Counted from the first letter of the stretch, positions 37,160 through 49,700 are shown. The stretch is 64,000 nt of DNA from Arbacia lixula (GCA_963669155.1 OZ022577.1:9328038-9392037), one strand, 5' to 3'. A program made the numbers and translations. Notes: a model not told the origin generated them from the letters alone.

Positions 37160-37940
37160 TTCTTAACTTGCTAATTTACATAAATGTCAATCAATTTAGG
37201 AGAAAACTTGAGGGGGTTAGGAGGAAAGTTAAGAGGGATTTTGGAATAACATTTCGGAAACAACCTAGAGTTTTGATCAAATTTCTCCTAAGTGAGCATT
37301 TTGGAATATACCCCTAGAATTACCTCTGTAACCTAAAAGTTCATGACCATATCCTACTGCTGCTGCTTTGCCAGGGCATTTTGAATCATTCTCAGATAGC
37401 ACCGATATGATACTCTATCAGCGATGGCATCAGCGATATATGTATTAAGTACTTACATCAACTCAACGGTGCGTGCATGCAATGTTTGCCTTTTGTGCTG
37501 ATACGCTTGTCACTACCGCTCAGCAATAGATTGTGGGGATTGACTCGAAGCGTACACTCATTACCTGGGTGAAAGGGCAAACAATAGTCGCGTGCAGAAC
37601 ATAGAGGCCTGTCAATACAACGAATGATTATGTTTAGTATAAATGTTTGATGGTACCACAACACCTAACGATGCTCTGGGTGATGGTTCCCTTTAATGAG
37701 TTTGATGTATCATATTTGTGAGAGAATTGCGCCCTACATATATGTGTGATTATAACCTGGATAGAGCAGTCAGACTCTAGATTCTAGATTAGGTGCTAGT
37801 ATATCAACATATCATAAGTACTTCGGCAGGGGGTGTGAAAAGGAGAGCAATGTTTTATAGATGAGTTGATGTATATTAACAACAGTATCATCTGCAATTG
37901 CAGAGAGTGATATGAGGATCCAACATATATGAAGGTGGAG

Positions 37941-38012
37941 GTGTCGTGGTGTAGGGGTTGTGAACTGTGACTGAAAATCTCGAGGGGCCAGGTTTAATTC
38001 CATCCATGGCAC
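37941..38012 (+). repeat. tRNA-like sequence, probable SINE head or tRNA pseudogene
   Basis: A 72-nt stretch with tRNA layout. GTGTCGT (37941-37947) pairs with ATGGCAC (38006-38012) as a 7-bp acceptor stem allowing G-T pairs. A TGGTGTAGGGG A-box-like region and a GGTTTAATTCC B-box-like region stand at tRNA spacing. The T-stem does not pair well and the B box is degenerate, so it is not a working tRNA gene. Its order resembles tRNA-derived SINEs. Confidence 0.55.
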
Positions 38013-38284
38013 TTGTTTTCAGCAAAAGTACTTAAACTACATTGCTGCTCTACACCTAGTAACATATTTAGGACAATTTGAGTTGTGCTTTTTAAAATAA
38101 CGGACAAACACACCTAACCATGATGTGCATTATATCAATGACAAAAATGTTTCTATCATGGGGCTCTATTTGGTATTTTAGGGGCTAAATCTTTAAGCTG
38201 TATAAAGCAAATCTATCTTCCCACTTGTCAGATTCCAATGCAACTTTCACCTCTGTGCATCTGAAAATTTCACCCCCCCCCCCA

Positions 38285-38535
38285 ACCTTTTAACCTGTTG
38301 CTCATAGTTAGATTTTTGGGATTTGTGAACCCCAGTCCAGTTAAATTATCAAAATTTGCCATGAAACTGCAATAACCAAAGGGGTGTGGCTTAATTGTGC
38401 CTTATAGTGAATTTGACGTTTATTTATAGCCTGTCATCTATTGTCCATACAGCAGATTATACAGGAGTCATGCTAAAACAGAATCTGAGTGGGTAAAAGG
38501 CAGTCCGCAAATATGCAAGCTCAGTAAAGAACGGA
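38285..38535 (+). repeat. Dispersed repeat family A, copy 3 (longest)
   Basis: Contains TTGCTCATAGTTAGATTTTT, TGTGGCTTAATTGTGCC, TTTATTTATAGCCTGTCA, TCCATACAGCAGATTATACA, GAGTCATGCT and CTCAGTAAAGAAC, joining the parts seen separately at 19058-19305 and 12952-13051. It starts just after a C11 run (38273-38283). Confidence 0.75.
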
Positions 38536-39117
38536 TTAAGCGCATCACATGTGTACCGGCTGTTGGAGATTTACTCCTCCCATCCGCATACACATTCATC
38601 ACCGTGGTAAAGTGCTCCTGAACCCTGGCCTAGTGTCTCCCTCTCCCACCCCTATGGCCAGACCCCTGGCTAGCATGCACTTTTCCAGCCAACACCAAGC
38701 TCATCTCCCCATCGGGGTGATAAAACCTCGTAACTCAAAAAATCTCCACGTTCAGATGAGCCAAAAAAAAAAAACTCCCTGCTTTGATATAGTAAGAGCT
38801 TAAGACAAGGTTCAGCTCAAGGGCAATTGTGGTTGCATTTCTGCTGACATGCACTAGACAAATTAATCAGAACATCACATTGTTCCTTAATACATCATTA
38901 TGAAGAAGAGTCATTTTCGCCAAGAATTGAGTTACATGGTTTTATCGCGCCACGGACGATATGAGGAATCTTAAATTCAAGGCTCTTCCATCTGTGAGTG
39001 GCACCATTTTGAAGAGATGCAACAGGCCCCAGAAGCTTCATTTTATCAAATTTAGCTCACTTGTGTCTGGCACAGCTTACACATAGCCACATATGAAACC
39101 TTGAGATGCCTTAGTCT

Positions 39118-39415
39118 TTGACCTGTATTCAGAGCAGTGTACTGAACAGTGTTGCAAACCTGTACTAAATCTATAGAATGCCAAATGAAACAATATGAAG
39201 CATTGTTATTGATTCACTATAACTGCTTTTGTCCTCAAAATCATTGTGGTATATTGAGTTTGTTAATTACAGTGAAAAACTGAAAACCCATTGCTGCAAT
39301 TCTGTGATGACATTCAATGAGTTTGTGACAGGATCATATGACTTCTTTTTGCGGTCCATGAAGTTAGCCTGCATTAAGTATGCAGTCTAAGTTCAACCAC
39401 TGTTGTGAAAACAGG
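39118..39415 (+). mobile_element. MITE family B, copy 2 (diverged)
   Basis: Shares ATTGATTCA, TATATTGAGTTTGTT, CATGAAGTTAG, TATGCAGTCTAA and the end ACCACTGTTGTGAAAACAGGCC with 61434-61694. The left terminus is poorly conserved. Confidence 0.6.
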
Positions 39416-40963
39416 CCTATGAGTTTAATTCATGCAAAAGGCCCCATGTGTTGCATGGTGTGCAAAGTTATTATTGTTTGTTCAGGCCTGATCATCTCCA
39501 TTTAGTTGATTCTCATTTCAACCATTATACATAATAATTTTCATAAATATCCCTTTCATTTATACAAAACAAAACATAAGGAACCATGTTCAGGAACCCA
39601 ACAAAACAACAATGTGTGCTGAAAACTGATGCCCGTATCTCATTTAAAATTGAATTGAATTGAATTAATAGCTCACTCAGCTGTGCTAACCATAGGAAGT
39701 TGCTTGTACATCATGACCCTACCCTTTTGATATGAAGAGGGTTAGGGTAAGTGGTTGAACAAAACAGAGCAAGTTCTATAAAAATGCCAGATTATATGCC
39801 GCGCTAAACATGGGAGTGGGCTGCCGAAACTCAATCCATTTGATTTGTAATGCATGAGACTCGACGAGGACTAAGTTACCATTGAATACTTGCCATAATT
39901 GTGCAAATTGTGCAAAAAGTTGAGGCTACGATATCTGTTAGAGTTGGCGTTCCGCCAGCGAGATTTATGAGCGTGTCCGTGAGTAACCCAACGCAGACAG
40001 AGGTGAGAAGAAAACCAGGCTGCATGTGTGTGTATCAAATTTGCACTGGCTCGGCTGGATGTGTGGGAGATGTTACAGCCCCTCTATGCATAAAGTACAT
40101 GTACATGTTGATTGGAGCAACAAGCTGCAGCTACTGCACAAGAGAAACAGGCTGTGAATGCGGTAGAATCGTACCAAAATGTTTGAAGATGTAGTTGGAA
40201 TTATAATAACTTGTAACATAAGGAAGGGGTGGGGTGGGCAAGGATGTGAAGTAGAATTTTCTTCTCATTACTAAGATTTGTTTCTTTTTTTAGACTTGTG
40301 TTGCTCATAAATTGTGCATTCTAAGAGCAAAATTAGAGAAGTTGTGCCTATTCCTATGTATACTTTATCTTCATTCCTTTTAAATGTTCCTCATGTATTG
40401 TGCATTCTGAGAGAAAAGTTAGAGAAATCAGTATTTATTCTTATATATCTATATACATTTTCTCTTCATTGCTAGTATTTTTTCTTTCCCTTATGCAATC
40501 CTTAATTTCTCAAGTTTTTTTAAGGCTAGAACAGTTTTATATAGCTTTGCAAGCAGTGAACATGTAGGTGGGCAATGTTTTTCACTAGAAGACTCTGAAA
40601 GTACATAATTATATTTTTAGCTGTATATTCGTACAAGTTGTTGAATGCCGTGGGAGGAATAGTAGGTGTAGGTAGAATCATAGTAACATCATCTAAACAG
40701 TATTTTCTCCTCAGTTTGTTAAGCTTATGAATATGAGTGGGAGGAAAGAGCTTAAGGGTCTTACCCACAGCCCTGCACCGCGATGCATGCTGAAATCAAT
40801 TTGTAATATTGAGAGACCATATTATGCTAGACAATAATCTTTGAGACTGCAGTCAGAATAACAAAATAAAGTCTTTGTCTTTGTGTTGCAGCACTGGTCA
40901 CTGTTGTTACATGTGCATATATCTTACACACACACCCACACATGCACACACAGACAGATAGAC

Positions 40964-40998
<35 letters not shown>

Positions 40999-41125
40999 CA
41001 GGTCCAAAAACCTACGCACACAAACACACAATCACATAGGTACATGCTGATGAAGACAAAATGCAAGCACAATCTGTCTTACAGATATAGACACATATAT
41101 ATCACACACACACACACACACAAAA
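40964..41125. repeat. Microsatellites (GAAA)n and (CA)n
   Basis: A clean GAAA array at about 40964-40997 is preceded by CACACA/CAGACAGA, and a (CA) array lies at about 41104-41122. Confidence 0.9.
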
Positions 41126-41412
41126 CACACACTCAGACAGTTTCACAAGTGTTTATGCATTGAGATGTACAGCATACATACACACATCACACACACAAAC
41201 ATCATCATCAACTATCTGCAGTAGATATGGACTTGTTGGGTATAGAATAGTGAATTTATTTCCCCACATATTGGGAGATTATGTGAATACATTATTCTGC
41301 AGTAACGTGGCTGAATATCTCTTGATGAAATTACAGTATTTTTTTAAAATGAATATAAAGTGGCGGGGTCCATAAAATATGGTTTCTCAAATAAAGATGA
41401 TTTTTCAGAGTA

Positions 41413-41657
41413 CAGTGAAACCTCCCTTATAGTAACCACCTGTATGAGACTTTATTTTCCAGTTCCTTTAAACAATGCAAGCACCTGTCTTAACTCTGAA
41501 CAAACCCTTTTCTTCTACCTGTAATGCACACAAACCCAATAGAGGAGCTCTTGCCTGCACTAGAGGGGTTAAAATAATACTTGTATATAGACCACTTGTT
41601 ATATAAAGACCATATTCCCTTTCTAACTGAACCAGTCTTTATATACAGGTGACACTG
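41413..41657. mobile_element. Tc1/mariner-type MITE, 245 bp
   Basis: The ends CAGTGAAACCTC and GGTGACACTG are imperfect inverses flanked on both sides by TA (41411-41412, 41658-41659). Inside, TTATATAAAGACCATATTCC and TATATAGACCACTTG resemble a more decayed stretch at about 11967-12110 (AGACCAT, AAAGACCACTTG), possibly the same family. Confidence 0.65.
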
Positions 41658-42059
41658 TATTGGGACTAATGGAATCAGAGACCGTGTATATTTAGAGAAT
41701 TGATAGGCATTGGAAGAGTAAGATTATGATCATTATTAATATATTTTAATAATTCAATTCAATTTGAATTTATTCAGCACTGTTGTAAAAACACAATTAT
41801 ACAATTCAAAGAAATATACCAAATACATGAAACTGTAAATTACATTGAACATCAAATTCACAAGAGTTTAACAGAGACATGTTATACATTAATGCTAACT
41901 ATATACATGTGTTATACATCAATGTTATCACTGAATATTTAAAATCTTTGAACTTCATGTTAAGTGTGTGTTTTGATAGATGATCATGAAGCTGAAGACA
42001 AAATAGATGAAATTGTTTTTTAAAACATCCGTTTCTTTTCTTCCCTTTTTTCTATGCAG

Positions 42060-42101
42060 TCGCTGGAGAGTACCCGGCGCATGCTGCAGATGTCAGAAGA
42101 G
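42060..42101 (+). CDS. SNAP25: SNAP-25 exon SLESTRRMLQMSEE (first SNARE helix)
   Basis: A 42-nt exon, phase 0 at both ends, with acceptor TTTTTTCTATGCAG|TCG and donor GAG|GTACAG. It encodes SLESTRRMLQMSEE, matching human S25-E38 (SLESTRRMLQLVEE) at 12 of 14 positions and close to fly and nematode SNAP-25. It forms the N-terminal part of the Qb SNARE helix that zips with syntaxin, synaptobrevin and the second SNAP-25 helix. Phase 0 at the 3' end suits either downstream 49-nt exon. This is one of the most certain calls in the window. Confidence 0.95.
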
Positions 42102-43295
42102 GTACAGTAAACAGCCAACTTTTCTTTTCTCAATGTTCTTTGTTTGTGTGTGTATCCAGTTTTATGTTTTGTTTTAGTGTGTATGTGGTGTGTTTTGGGG
42201 AAACTCGTGTTATTATTGGCTTGTCATATGGTTGAATACACCATATTAATGGTTGCTAATATATTAGGTATTTAGAACAAATAAAGACTGAAAACTGGAA
42301 CATGAAGAGGGAACAAAGAAAAAAGGAAAAGGATGATGTTGAACATTTAATTCTTGCTGTAGACGGTTTATTTTTCCTTGTTCCTAGTGTACTAGAAAAC
42401 AGATTTAAGACAAAAAAATACGAATTCAAAAAAGATTGTATCACTGAATGTTTGAAAAAGACAGATTCAACAACAACAAAAATGAATGCAAGAGAGATAG
42501 TGTCACTGAACCTTGGAACACTGTGCTGCCTGGCTCTGTAAGTCGCAGCTTGCCGACAATGAGGTCAGAGAAATTTGAGTTGTAGTACAGAGATTGGCCT
42601 TCAATAGCTTGATCCGCCTTCTGTCTTCCCTTGCTAACTAGAGTCTCACTCTCTCTCTCCTTTTCTCCGTCTCATCTCACGGTAACTCTCATGATTTATG
42701 GAAAACCAAGAGAGCTGAGACCCATTTTTTTTTCCGCTGGGAAAAAGTATGGTTTCCCCTCACAAAACGGCAGCGATGAAGACAGAATGGGAAATTCAAA
42801 GTTTGATAGAAAATGGCGACTGCATACAGACATGCAGCTGCATCCCAGGGTTATTATCTGTGGAAGAAACACTAACTTAACTTTCTATGTGCCAACTTTG
42901 TGGAGGTATGGGCAAGGTCCCAGTGTTAAAATATTTATACTAGTCAAAACAAACTAAAAAGATCAAATAGATCACAGACACAAGAGGGATTTTCCCCAAA
43001 CAGACCCAGTCTCTGACCTCAATGGAGATTTAGTCCTGAGGGGACTAAAAGAGATTAAAAGCTATGCAATCCTTTCAACTGACTGTGTTTCCTTCAGGAA
43101 AGTTCATGCATGAAGCATACATGTGAAAATTGGGATAAGCAAAGACTTTCATAGAGATTGGATGTGATGAATACTTTTTGAAGTTTCTTTCCTAAAAATG
43201 AGCAAGTTGCAGATAAGTAGAGATATATCAGTGAGAGTTGGGGAGGAAACGCATTTACTTTCTTGGTAAACAATGGACACCTATTAGTAAAAAAA

Positions 43296-43502
43296 GTACT
43301 AAAACTTTTACAGGATGGTATCCACAGGAATCTGCATGTACGTAACTTGGTGTAAAGCAAAAAAAGGAGCCAAAAAAAGCGTTATCAGCAAATTGAAATG
43401 TACTAAAACTTTACAGGATGGTATCCACAGGAATCTGCATGTACGTAGCTTGGTGTAAAGCAAAAAAAGGAGCCAAAAAAGGGTTATCAGCAAATTGAAA
43501 TG
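43296..43502. repeat. Near-identical tandem duplication, period 104 bp
   Basis: Two units start GTACTAAAACTTT at 43296 and 43400 and differ by only a few bases through GGATGGTATCCACAGGAATC, TGCATGTACGTA(A/G)CTTGGTG and AGGAGCCAAAAAA. The low divergence suggests a recent event. Confidence 0.95.
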
Positions 43503-46003
43503 TCTGCTGTACAAGCCCGACAGCAAACGTATCCCTCTCTGTGAGGAAATCTGTGAGGAAATCTGACACGAAAGTCACGAGGTTTGCATACTAATGACAA
43601 CAAGCCGGAGCTCATTATTACTAAATGCCGCCCTCGGGCAGGCCACGGAGGCGCACTCCTGGCTGGGGAGGAAGACCCTGGGATTGGAAGCGAGACGAGA
43701 GGTCAGCGCCGGTGAGAAGATGAGACGGGATGAGATGAGATGAGGAGGAGGGGGAAGCAGAGATAACGGGAGCAGCTGATGAGGAAGGTGACACGACCTG
43801 ACCTTATCTCTGGCTCAGCCCCGACGCATTATCTCATGTTTGTGTGGGTTTTATTCAGGGTGGGATCGTATGAAAAACAGTCTTAAGACTGAAGGACCAA
43901 CAGGGAAGTTAGCTCCTGAAAGTGTAAACAAAAGATACACAGAAAAAAAGGAGATGTAGATTAAAGAAACCCTCACAAAATTGAAAAGATCGTCCAAATT
44001 GCAAGAAAAGACAAAAAGGAAGAGGGAAATGGAGGATCTCCAGATTGAATAGGCTTCTCTGGTAACTAGATGTAGTAATGATTTTAAGAAAATAAAGACT
44101 GGCATAATGGAAAGGTCCTCATTTATCACTTACTGGACTCTCTTTGGAAAAAAAATAGAAGAAAATGATTAAATCAAGCCATTCTAAAACATAATACCTC
44201 CTATTGATAAGCATATAAAAGCCATTGCACAGTGTTCTTTGGATTTGGGTAAGTATCTGTATGCAAATAATCCTCACAAGGCATAAAAGTTTGTCAGTTC
44301 TTTGTTTTGAGCACAGATACGTACAAATACTTTCTAGATATAATGTTGGCATATGCTTCTCTTTCAAAGCAAAATATAACATTCCAAATGGCTGTGCTTT
44401 TATGTGAGTGACTTCTTGTTATGTACTGTGATTACAATTGTATTTACAAGTGAGTCCCCTTTCTATGATTACAAAGTGAATTTGGGGAAATATGACACAA
44501 GTGGGAGACAGTAAATTCTGTGCTGACCAAAAGATTTATTTTAACCATATATTTTGTGTGATTTGTGTACGGTTGTTGTACTTGTACTTCCATATCTGTT
44601 TGTCATGGATGCACGTGTCATCTTCTATATCTGTCACTGTTGCTCACTTTCTATTTATACATTTCTTTCTACACTGTCAATCTTAGCTCTGGCACAATCT
44701 GCTATATCAAAATCGGATTCCCTGTCTAATTGAAATTACCCCAGACGTGGTGGGTGTTGACTTTCTCCAAGCCAGTGCTGGTGGCTGTAATCAGTGGCAG
44801 AGTGGGGGAGGAGGCACCCACGCCATGTCTTCTCCCAAGCCACTATTTAAATCAAGAGATAAGGCTGGCGAAAGGGCACATTGAGTCATTCTGATACTTT
44901 GGGAACTCTTTATCCAAACAGTGACAAATGATTTGCATTTATAGGAGATGACAGATTTGGAAAGTGCAATTTCCGGTATTATATTGTGTTAACAACAAAT
45001 TAATCCAGAAATGAAGAGCACAAGGGCGGTAATAAGTCATACGTACACCCTCCTACCCACTCCCGCAATCCAACCCAAATGAAATTAATGAACAAATGAG
45101 CATATCATGACAAAAGTAGGTGAAACAGAGCAAAGAACATAGTCAGGCCAGGAAAAAGAAACTTGCTAAAATATTTAGTTTTAGTTTATTTAGTTTATAG
45201 TTCCCAAAAATGCTATGGATTCACTTTAGCAGCCCTCAAAAATTAAATTTGATTTACTGATATGATTTCAATGTCAATGCGGTTATCTGTTAGTTTGTAC
45301 CTGTCAGCATACAGACAACAACAACATGTAGGTGATGCGTGTGTATTGATACACTGTGAAGAGTTATTATGCCACGCTGATTTGTTCTGCAGATATAGTG
45401 TGTAGGAAGAACAGAATATTTCCCAGAAATACATCTTTTCTTGCCCAACCTCCTATCTGTGACTTTCCTGAGAATCTAGCCATGAGAGTAATTCATCAAT
45501 GCTCTTAGAGACGCCCTACATTCATTTCTGCTCAGCGGATGGAGGCTGTCTTTTGAGTTTGAGTACTTCTGACTCATTGTGTTAAGAGCGAGACATACGT
45601 GTCAAAAGGCTCGTCCTTGAAAGAAAAGAAACGTCTCGCTACACCATTGAACCTCGTAGAACCCCCCTCTGTCAAGATGTCATAGCGCTACAAATTCAAT
45701 TCACCTATTTGCTCATGAATGTAAGTAACTGCAGTGTTTTTTTCCCCTCCACGGCGGAATTCCCGTACAATGCCCATGTAGTGTACCTGCACACATAATA
45801 TAACTCGCATGTTTGTCCACGCAGTCAAACACAAGCGCAGCAAACCAAATTTGAGCAGATATTCAAACACTAGTTTACCATCCCTGGAGGGAGAGTCTGT
45901 ACATAAAGCTGATGCTTGCCGCGCATCAGCAAATTACTCGCTCCAGTCGTCTGTTTCTGCTCTCTGCCAAGAAACAGGAACAAGGAGCGTTTGCGATAGA
46001 GAA

Positions 46004-46021
46004 CCCCCCCCCCCCCCCCCC
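46004..46021. repeat. Poly-C run of 18
   Basis: Eighteen C after GAGAA. Confidence 0.9.
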
Positions 46022-46652
46022 TCAGTCTGCACCAGAAGGGAAAGGCAGATTTATATCTCTCACATTATTATTGTCCCATTGATTGATTGAATTTCTGAAA
46101 ATTGTGTCCATTTTCCCATGATTTCACCTTTTTTTTCTCTTTCTTTTCTCTGTCTCACCTTTTGTGTTCATGTCATCCGTTTGGTTGTCTATGATAATAT
46201 GTGTGTCATATTTCTATTTGTTCATTTGTTGTTAATGTATATGTCTTTGTTAATAATCTTTCCTTTGTGATTTGCTTCTAATAAGGCAGAAAAAAGGGAT
46301 TTAAGAAATCTTTTATGATGGCCCTTGAAATCTGAGAATATCAATTTTCATTGATACAATTTATGAAATGTATATTTGAAAAATTGCATATGTTTTAGGA
46401 ACATGAATCTAATTGTTGTCACCTGATTAAAGCCAAAAAAGGAGGGGTGGGGAGGTTGTACTAAGAAAACTGAAAAATTGGGTTAAACATTTGGTGTGTC
46501 AGGTAGACTAATGTTTAATGTTTAAAACAATTATATTGTTGTTTGTTTCCCATTGTTATAATGTGAAGTGAAATTCTGTGTACATGTACCAATGGCCTAA
46601 CATGTAGTCCCTTGCCTATGTTTTGGTGTAACTCTCAACATTTCCACCTTAG

Positions 46653-46701
46653 AGTCAAGATATGGGCATCAAGACTTTAGTTATGCTGGATGAACAAGGA
46701 G
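46653..46701 (+). CDS. SNAP25: SNAP-25 alternative exon, copy A (SQDMGIKTLVMLDEQG)
   Basis: A 49-nt exon after TTTCCACCTTAG and before the strong donor GAG|GTAAGA. It starts in phase 0 and ends after one base, encoding SQDMGIKTLVMLDEQG plus a G that joins AG of the exon at 59128 to make Glu. It corresponds to human S39-G54 (SKDAGIRTLVMLDEQG), just before the zero-layer Gln53 and including it. Compared with copy B it has Gln, Asp, Met and Met at the human 40, 41, 42 and 49 positions. Q40 and M42 are unusual for the family, so this copy looks like the derived one. Use of both copies, or neither, breaks the frame. Confidence 0.93.
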
Positions 46702-49700
46702 GTAAGATATGATGGACCAGCCGTACAGTCATAACATCACAAATCCTGACCACATGTCCGTCCAAATCTACCTTGTATAATGACTTCATTATCCTTATTA
46801 TCAAAGGAGCGTGTTTTCTTGCACACTGTCTCTGTCTCTGTGTTTGAAATAGGCCAAAGAAGCCGTACAAGTATTCCCAGTTGCCTTTCATGTCTAATTG
46901 CATTCTGTCCCCAGAGGTTAAAACCTTTATTTAAAAAACAAAAGAAATGAAGAAATGTTTTGTAAGTCTTTTCTGCTATACTGTTCTGTCATTCAAAGCT
47001 CATTGAAATTGTAGGGATCTCGCTTTAAAGGGAAAGTCTACCCTGTACTTAAGTTGGTTTTGATTAAATCAGAATAAGTGAAAGAAACAAATAAGTGACA
47101 TTTTGACAAGCATTTATCAAAGGATAACAGAGTTATTAATTTACAAAGTCTTAATTGCGTGACATTGCAAGCTAGTCTACTGTAAATTATTGCATTCTTT
47201 ATTTATTTAATATGGCAGTTGGCTCTAAAGGATATGTATACCATTTCCCCTCTACATTGTATATATTATGAGACACACACACCACTATGAGCAACATTTA
47301 TTCTTTCATCAAACCTCAGAAAAGGGAACATTTATGGAATCCTACAGCACACAACATATTGGAGAGCAGCTCGCAAGTGTCATGATTTTCTTATCTCTTG
47401 ACAGATTTTCGTCAAACATTTACTAATATGCTGTTTTCATCTTTCTGCTATAATTAAAACCAATTCAACTTCATGGTCGTCTTTCCCTAAAAAAAAAAAA
47501 GGGGGGGGGGGGCATTCAGGCTCGCTTGATTCTATACTGTAAATGTTCTTGAGGCATGATTCCTATCTGATTATGAGAGATCCCAAGGGGAAACGTCAGG
47601 TACCAGAGCACATTCTGGTAATCAAATTCATTGCATCTAGAAATAGACATCAACTTTAACCTTCTTGTCCTCGGAAGGATTCCCATGCACAGCATGATTT
47701 AAAACATGGCCTTGTCCTTGCTTATTGCCAATGTCAAGTGTACATGGATGAGTAATTTCATTTGAGCAATCACTCTTTTCTATTTGTTTTAAAAGATTGG
47801 CACAAGAACATGTCTTATAAATCAATGTTTGAGTAATTGAAATGAAAGTAAAGGCCTCCATAGAGTTTTGTGCAAAAAGAAATTAGAAATTAGAAATTTT
47901 GTGAAAACTTAACTTGCTCTCCTTTCTTATCTGGTTGACATGAACAATATATTGCAGAACATATTCTATGGGGTGACACCAAAACATAAAATGTGTATGG
48001 AAAAAGATGACTATTATTCTAGAATGATTTGTAGTATTTGAGGAAAAGGCTTAGTATTTAGCATGCAATTATTTTAGATATTTGAGACATGGTGCAAGAA
48101 ATCACGACTTTCCGTATCTGCTATTCTGGTGAAATCGCTAGCTTTATACTCGGTGCGTATTACGGTCGGTTGTGAGTCGGGATTGTGATGTTAATTGCTG
48201 GAATGGCTGCCAAAGCAGAAGGCAGTGTGACACAATACATGTCTTCTGCTTTCAAAAGCCGACTGCTGAGGAGATTTATCTGAGGAGTTCAGATGTCTCT
48301 CCTCATTCTTTCCAAAGCTCAGTGCCTGTGGTGTGACTGGTCACAGTAGAGGCATTGTGTTAAGGAACATTTTAAGACAATGACATGTCAACTCTGGGCT
48401 CTATAGCTTGACGTGTACTCATGCAGAACTCATGCCCTTAGCATTAATCATGAAAATGCATGCACTTATATTTCTACTGATAAACATGGCAACATGTATA
48501 TCTCATGGGCAGTCATGGATGGTGCTTTGCCATTTTGTTGACTCGATTCCAATGACATGTAGGTTAGTTCATGTACTCGTCATCATTAATGATTCTGCCT
48601 CATCCTTGCCGCTCTCAGCCGGATGCTATCCCTCGCCATGGCAACAAGCATACCCCATCTGGACAAACACCAACTATATACAGCAAAGTCACTAACAGCG
48701 ATAGCAATAATTATTAACAACAGGGAATTTGTACAACTTTGTTAAATTGCTGAGTTGCTTCATTTTGCACCTCACTCACTGATATACAAGACTTATCATT
48801 AATATCAGTGACATTGTGAAAATCTAGCATACAGTTGGTTAACTTGTCAACAGGTTGGCAATTATTTATAGCGCTATGATAACCATCTTTCCAACACAGA
48901 GAAAATCAATAGCACTAACCTCATCTTTCCCCATGGCTCCTTGAGGCTTTCGATGATAACTTCTAGCATTACTAAGAAAAAAAGATACCTAAAAATATCC
49001 ATCTTTACATATTGCTAGAAGAAATCGGAATGTGGTGTATGTTTCGCAGTTTGGTGACGTCCATGCTTGAAGTTAAAAGAGAGGGATATCATTTGCTGGT
49101 GTCAAGTAACGCTGACAGCTGATCCATCACATGCAGTGATCAATGCATGCAAATTAACCGGTGGAAGCAGCCAAACACAGGCAGAGGTGGAGAGGAACAC
49201 AACCTTATGGAATGCAACAGCCGCACAGCCACTCATAAAGTTTTACCGTTTGAAGATAATGACCATGTTTGGATTAGGAACACACAGCAATTCAAAATGC
49301 ATTTTTGTGCTTCAAAGGAAATTGAAATTTGAAAAATTGTTATGAAGTGATGATTAGAGCTGTGTAAATGTTGTATTTCTAAGCCTGTGATCCTAAATTT
49401 AGAAAAAAGTAAGATTAAGTGGTAGAAAGCATGGGTTAACAAGAGTTTGCAGTTCAATATGTCTGATGTGACAGTTAAACATAATGCAGTGGATAATTTT
49501 TGGAATAACAATTAACAATGTTTTCTCTGCTAATATTTGCCTCTTAACCAAGCAAAATTTAGTGACTCTAACCCAGTTTTTTTATCACTCAAACTTGCCT
49601 GTTCTTCCTTCTCCACCTACAGCATGTGTAGCTGCCCCGGTTTAGGCGGTGGTGATGGGTTTTATTTCAACGCAATCTCACCACGCCTATACCTTTGTTT

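Larger units (their letters stand above)
8576..42059 (+). other. SNAP25: Large SNAP-25 intron(s) between N-terminal exon and SNARE exon
   Basis: About 33.5 kb with no exon I can firmly assign. It is mainly AT-rich non-coding DNA with many small repeats, listed separately. An additional exon of about 33 nt, phase 0 at both ends, is expected here from the SNAP-25 family (invertebrate proteins read ...DEVTDE or ...GVADE before SLEST). I looked for an acceptor followed by a short frame ending in Asp-Glu and a GT donor and did not find one. Within the interval, 10908-12951, 13052-14988, 16148-18667, 19306-21556, 22596-23587, 25881-28669, 29986-31688, 33301-34292, 35396-36925 and 38536-39117 hold nothing I can name apart from G/C runs. 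Confidence 0.5.
42102..46652 (+). other. SNAP25: SNAP-25 intron
   Basis: Bounded by GTACAG and ACCTTAG. Contains a near-perfect tandem duplication (43296-43502), a GC-rich patch at about 43560-43800 with GATGAGATGAGA-type repeats, and a C18 run at 46004-46021. No further exon recognised. Confidence 0.8.

Noticed and set aside
39966-40014. Short frame ending ACAGAG|GTGAGA as alternative SNAP-25 first exon
   Set aside because: A good donor, but the peptide MSVSVSNPTQTE has no family resemblance and no promoter context was seen.
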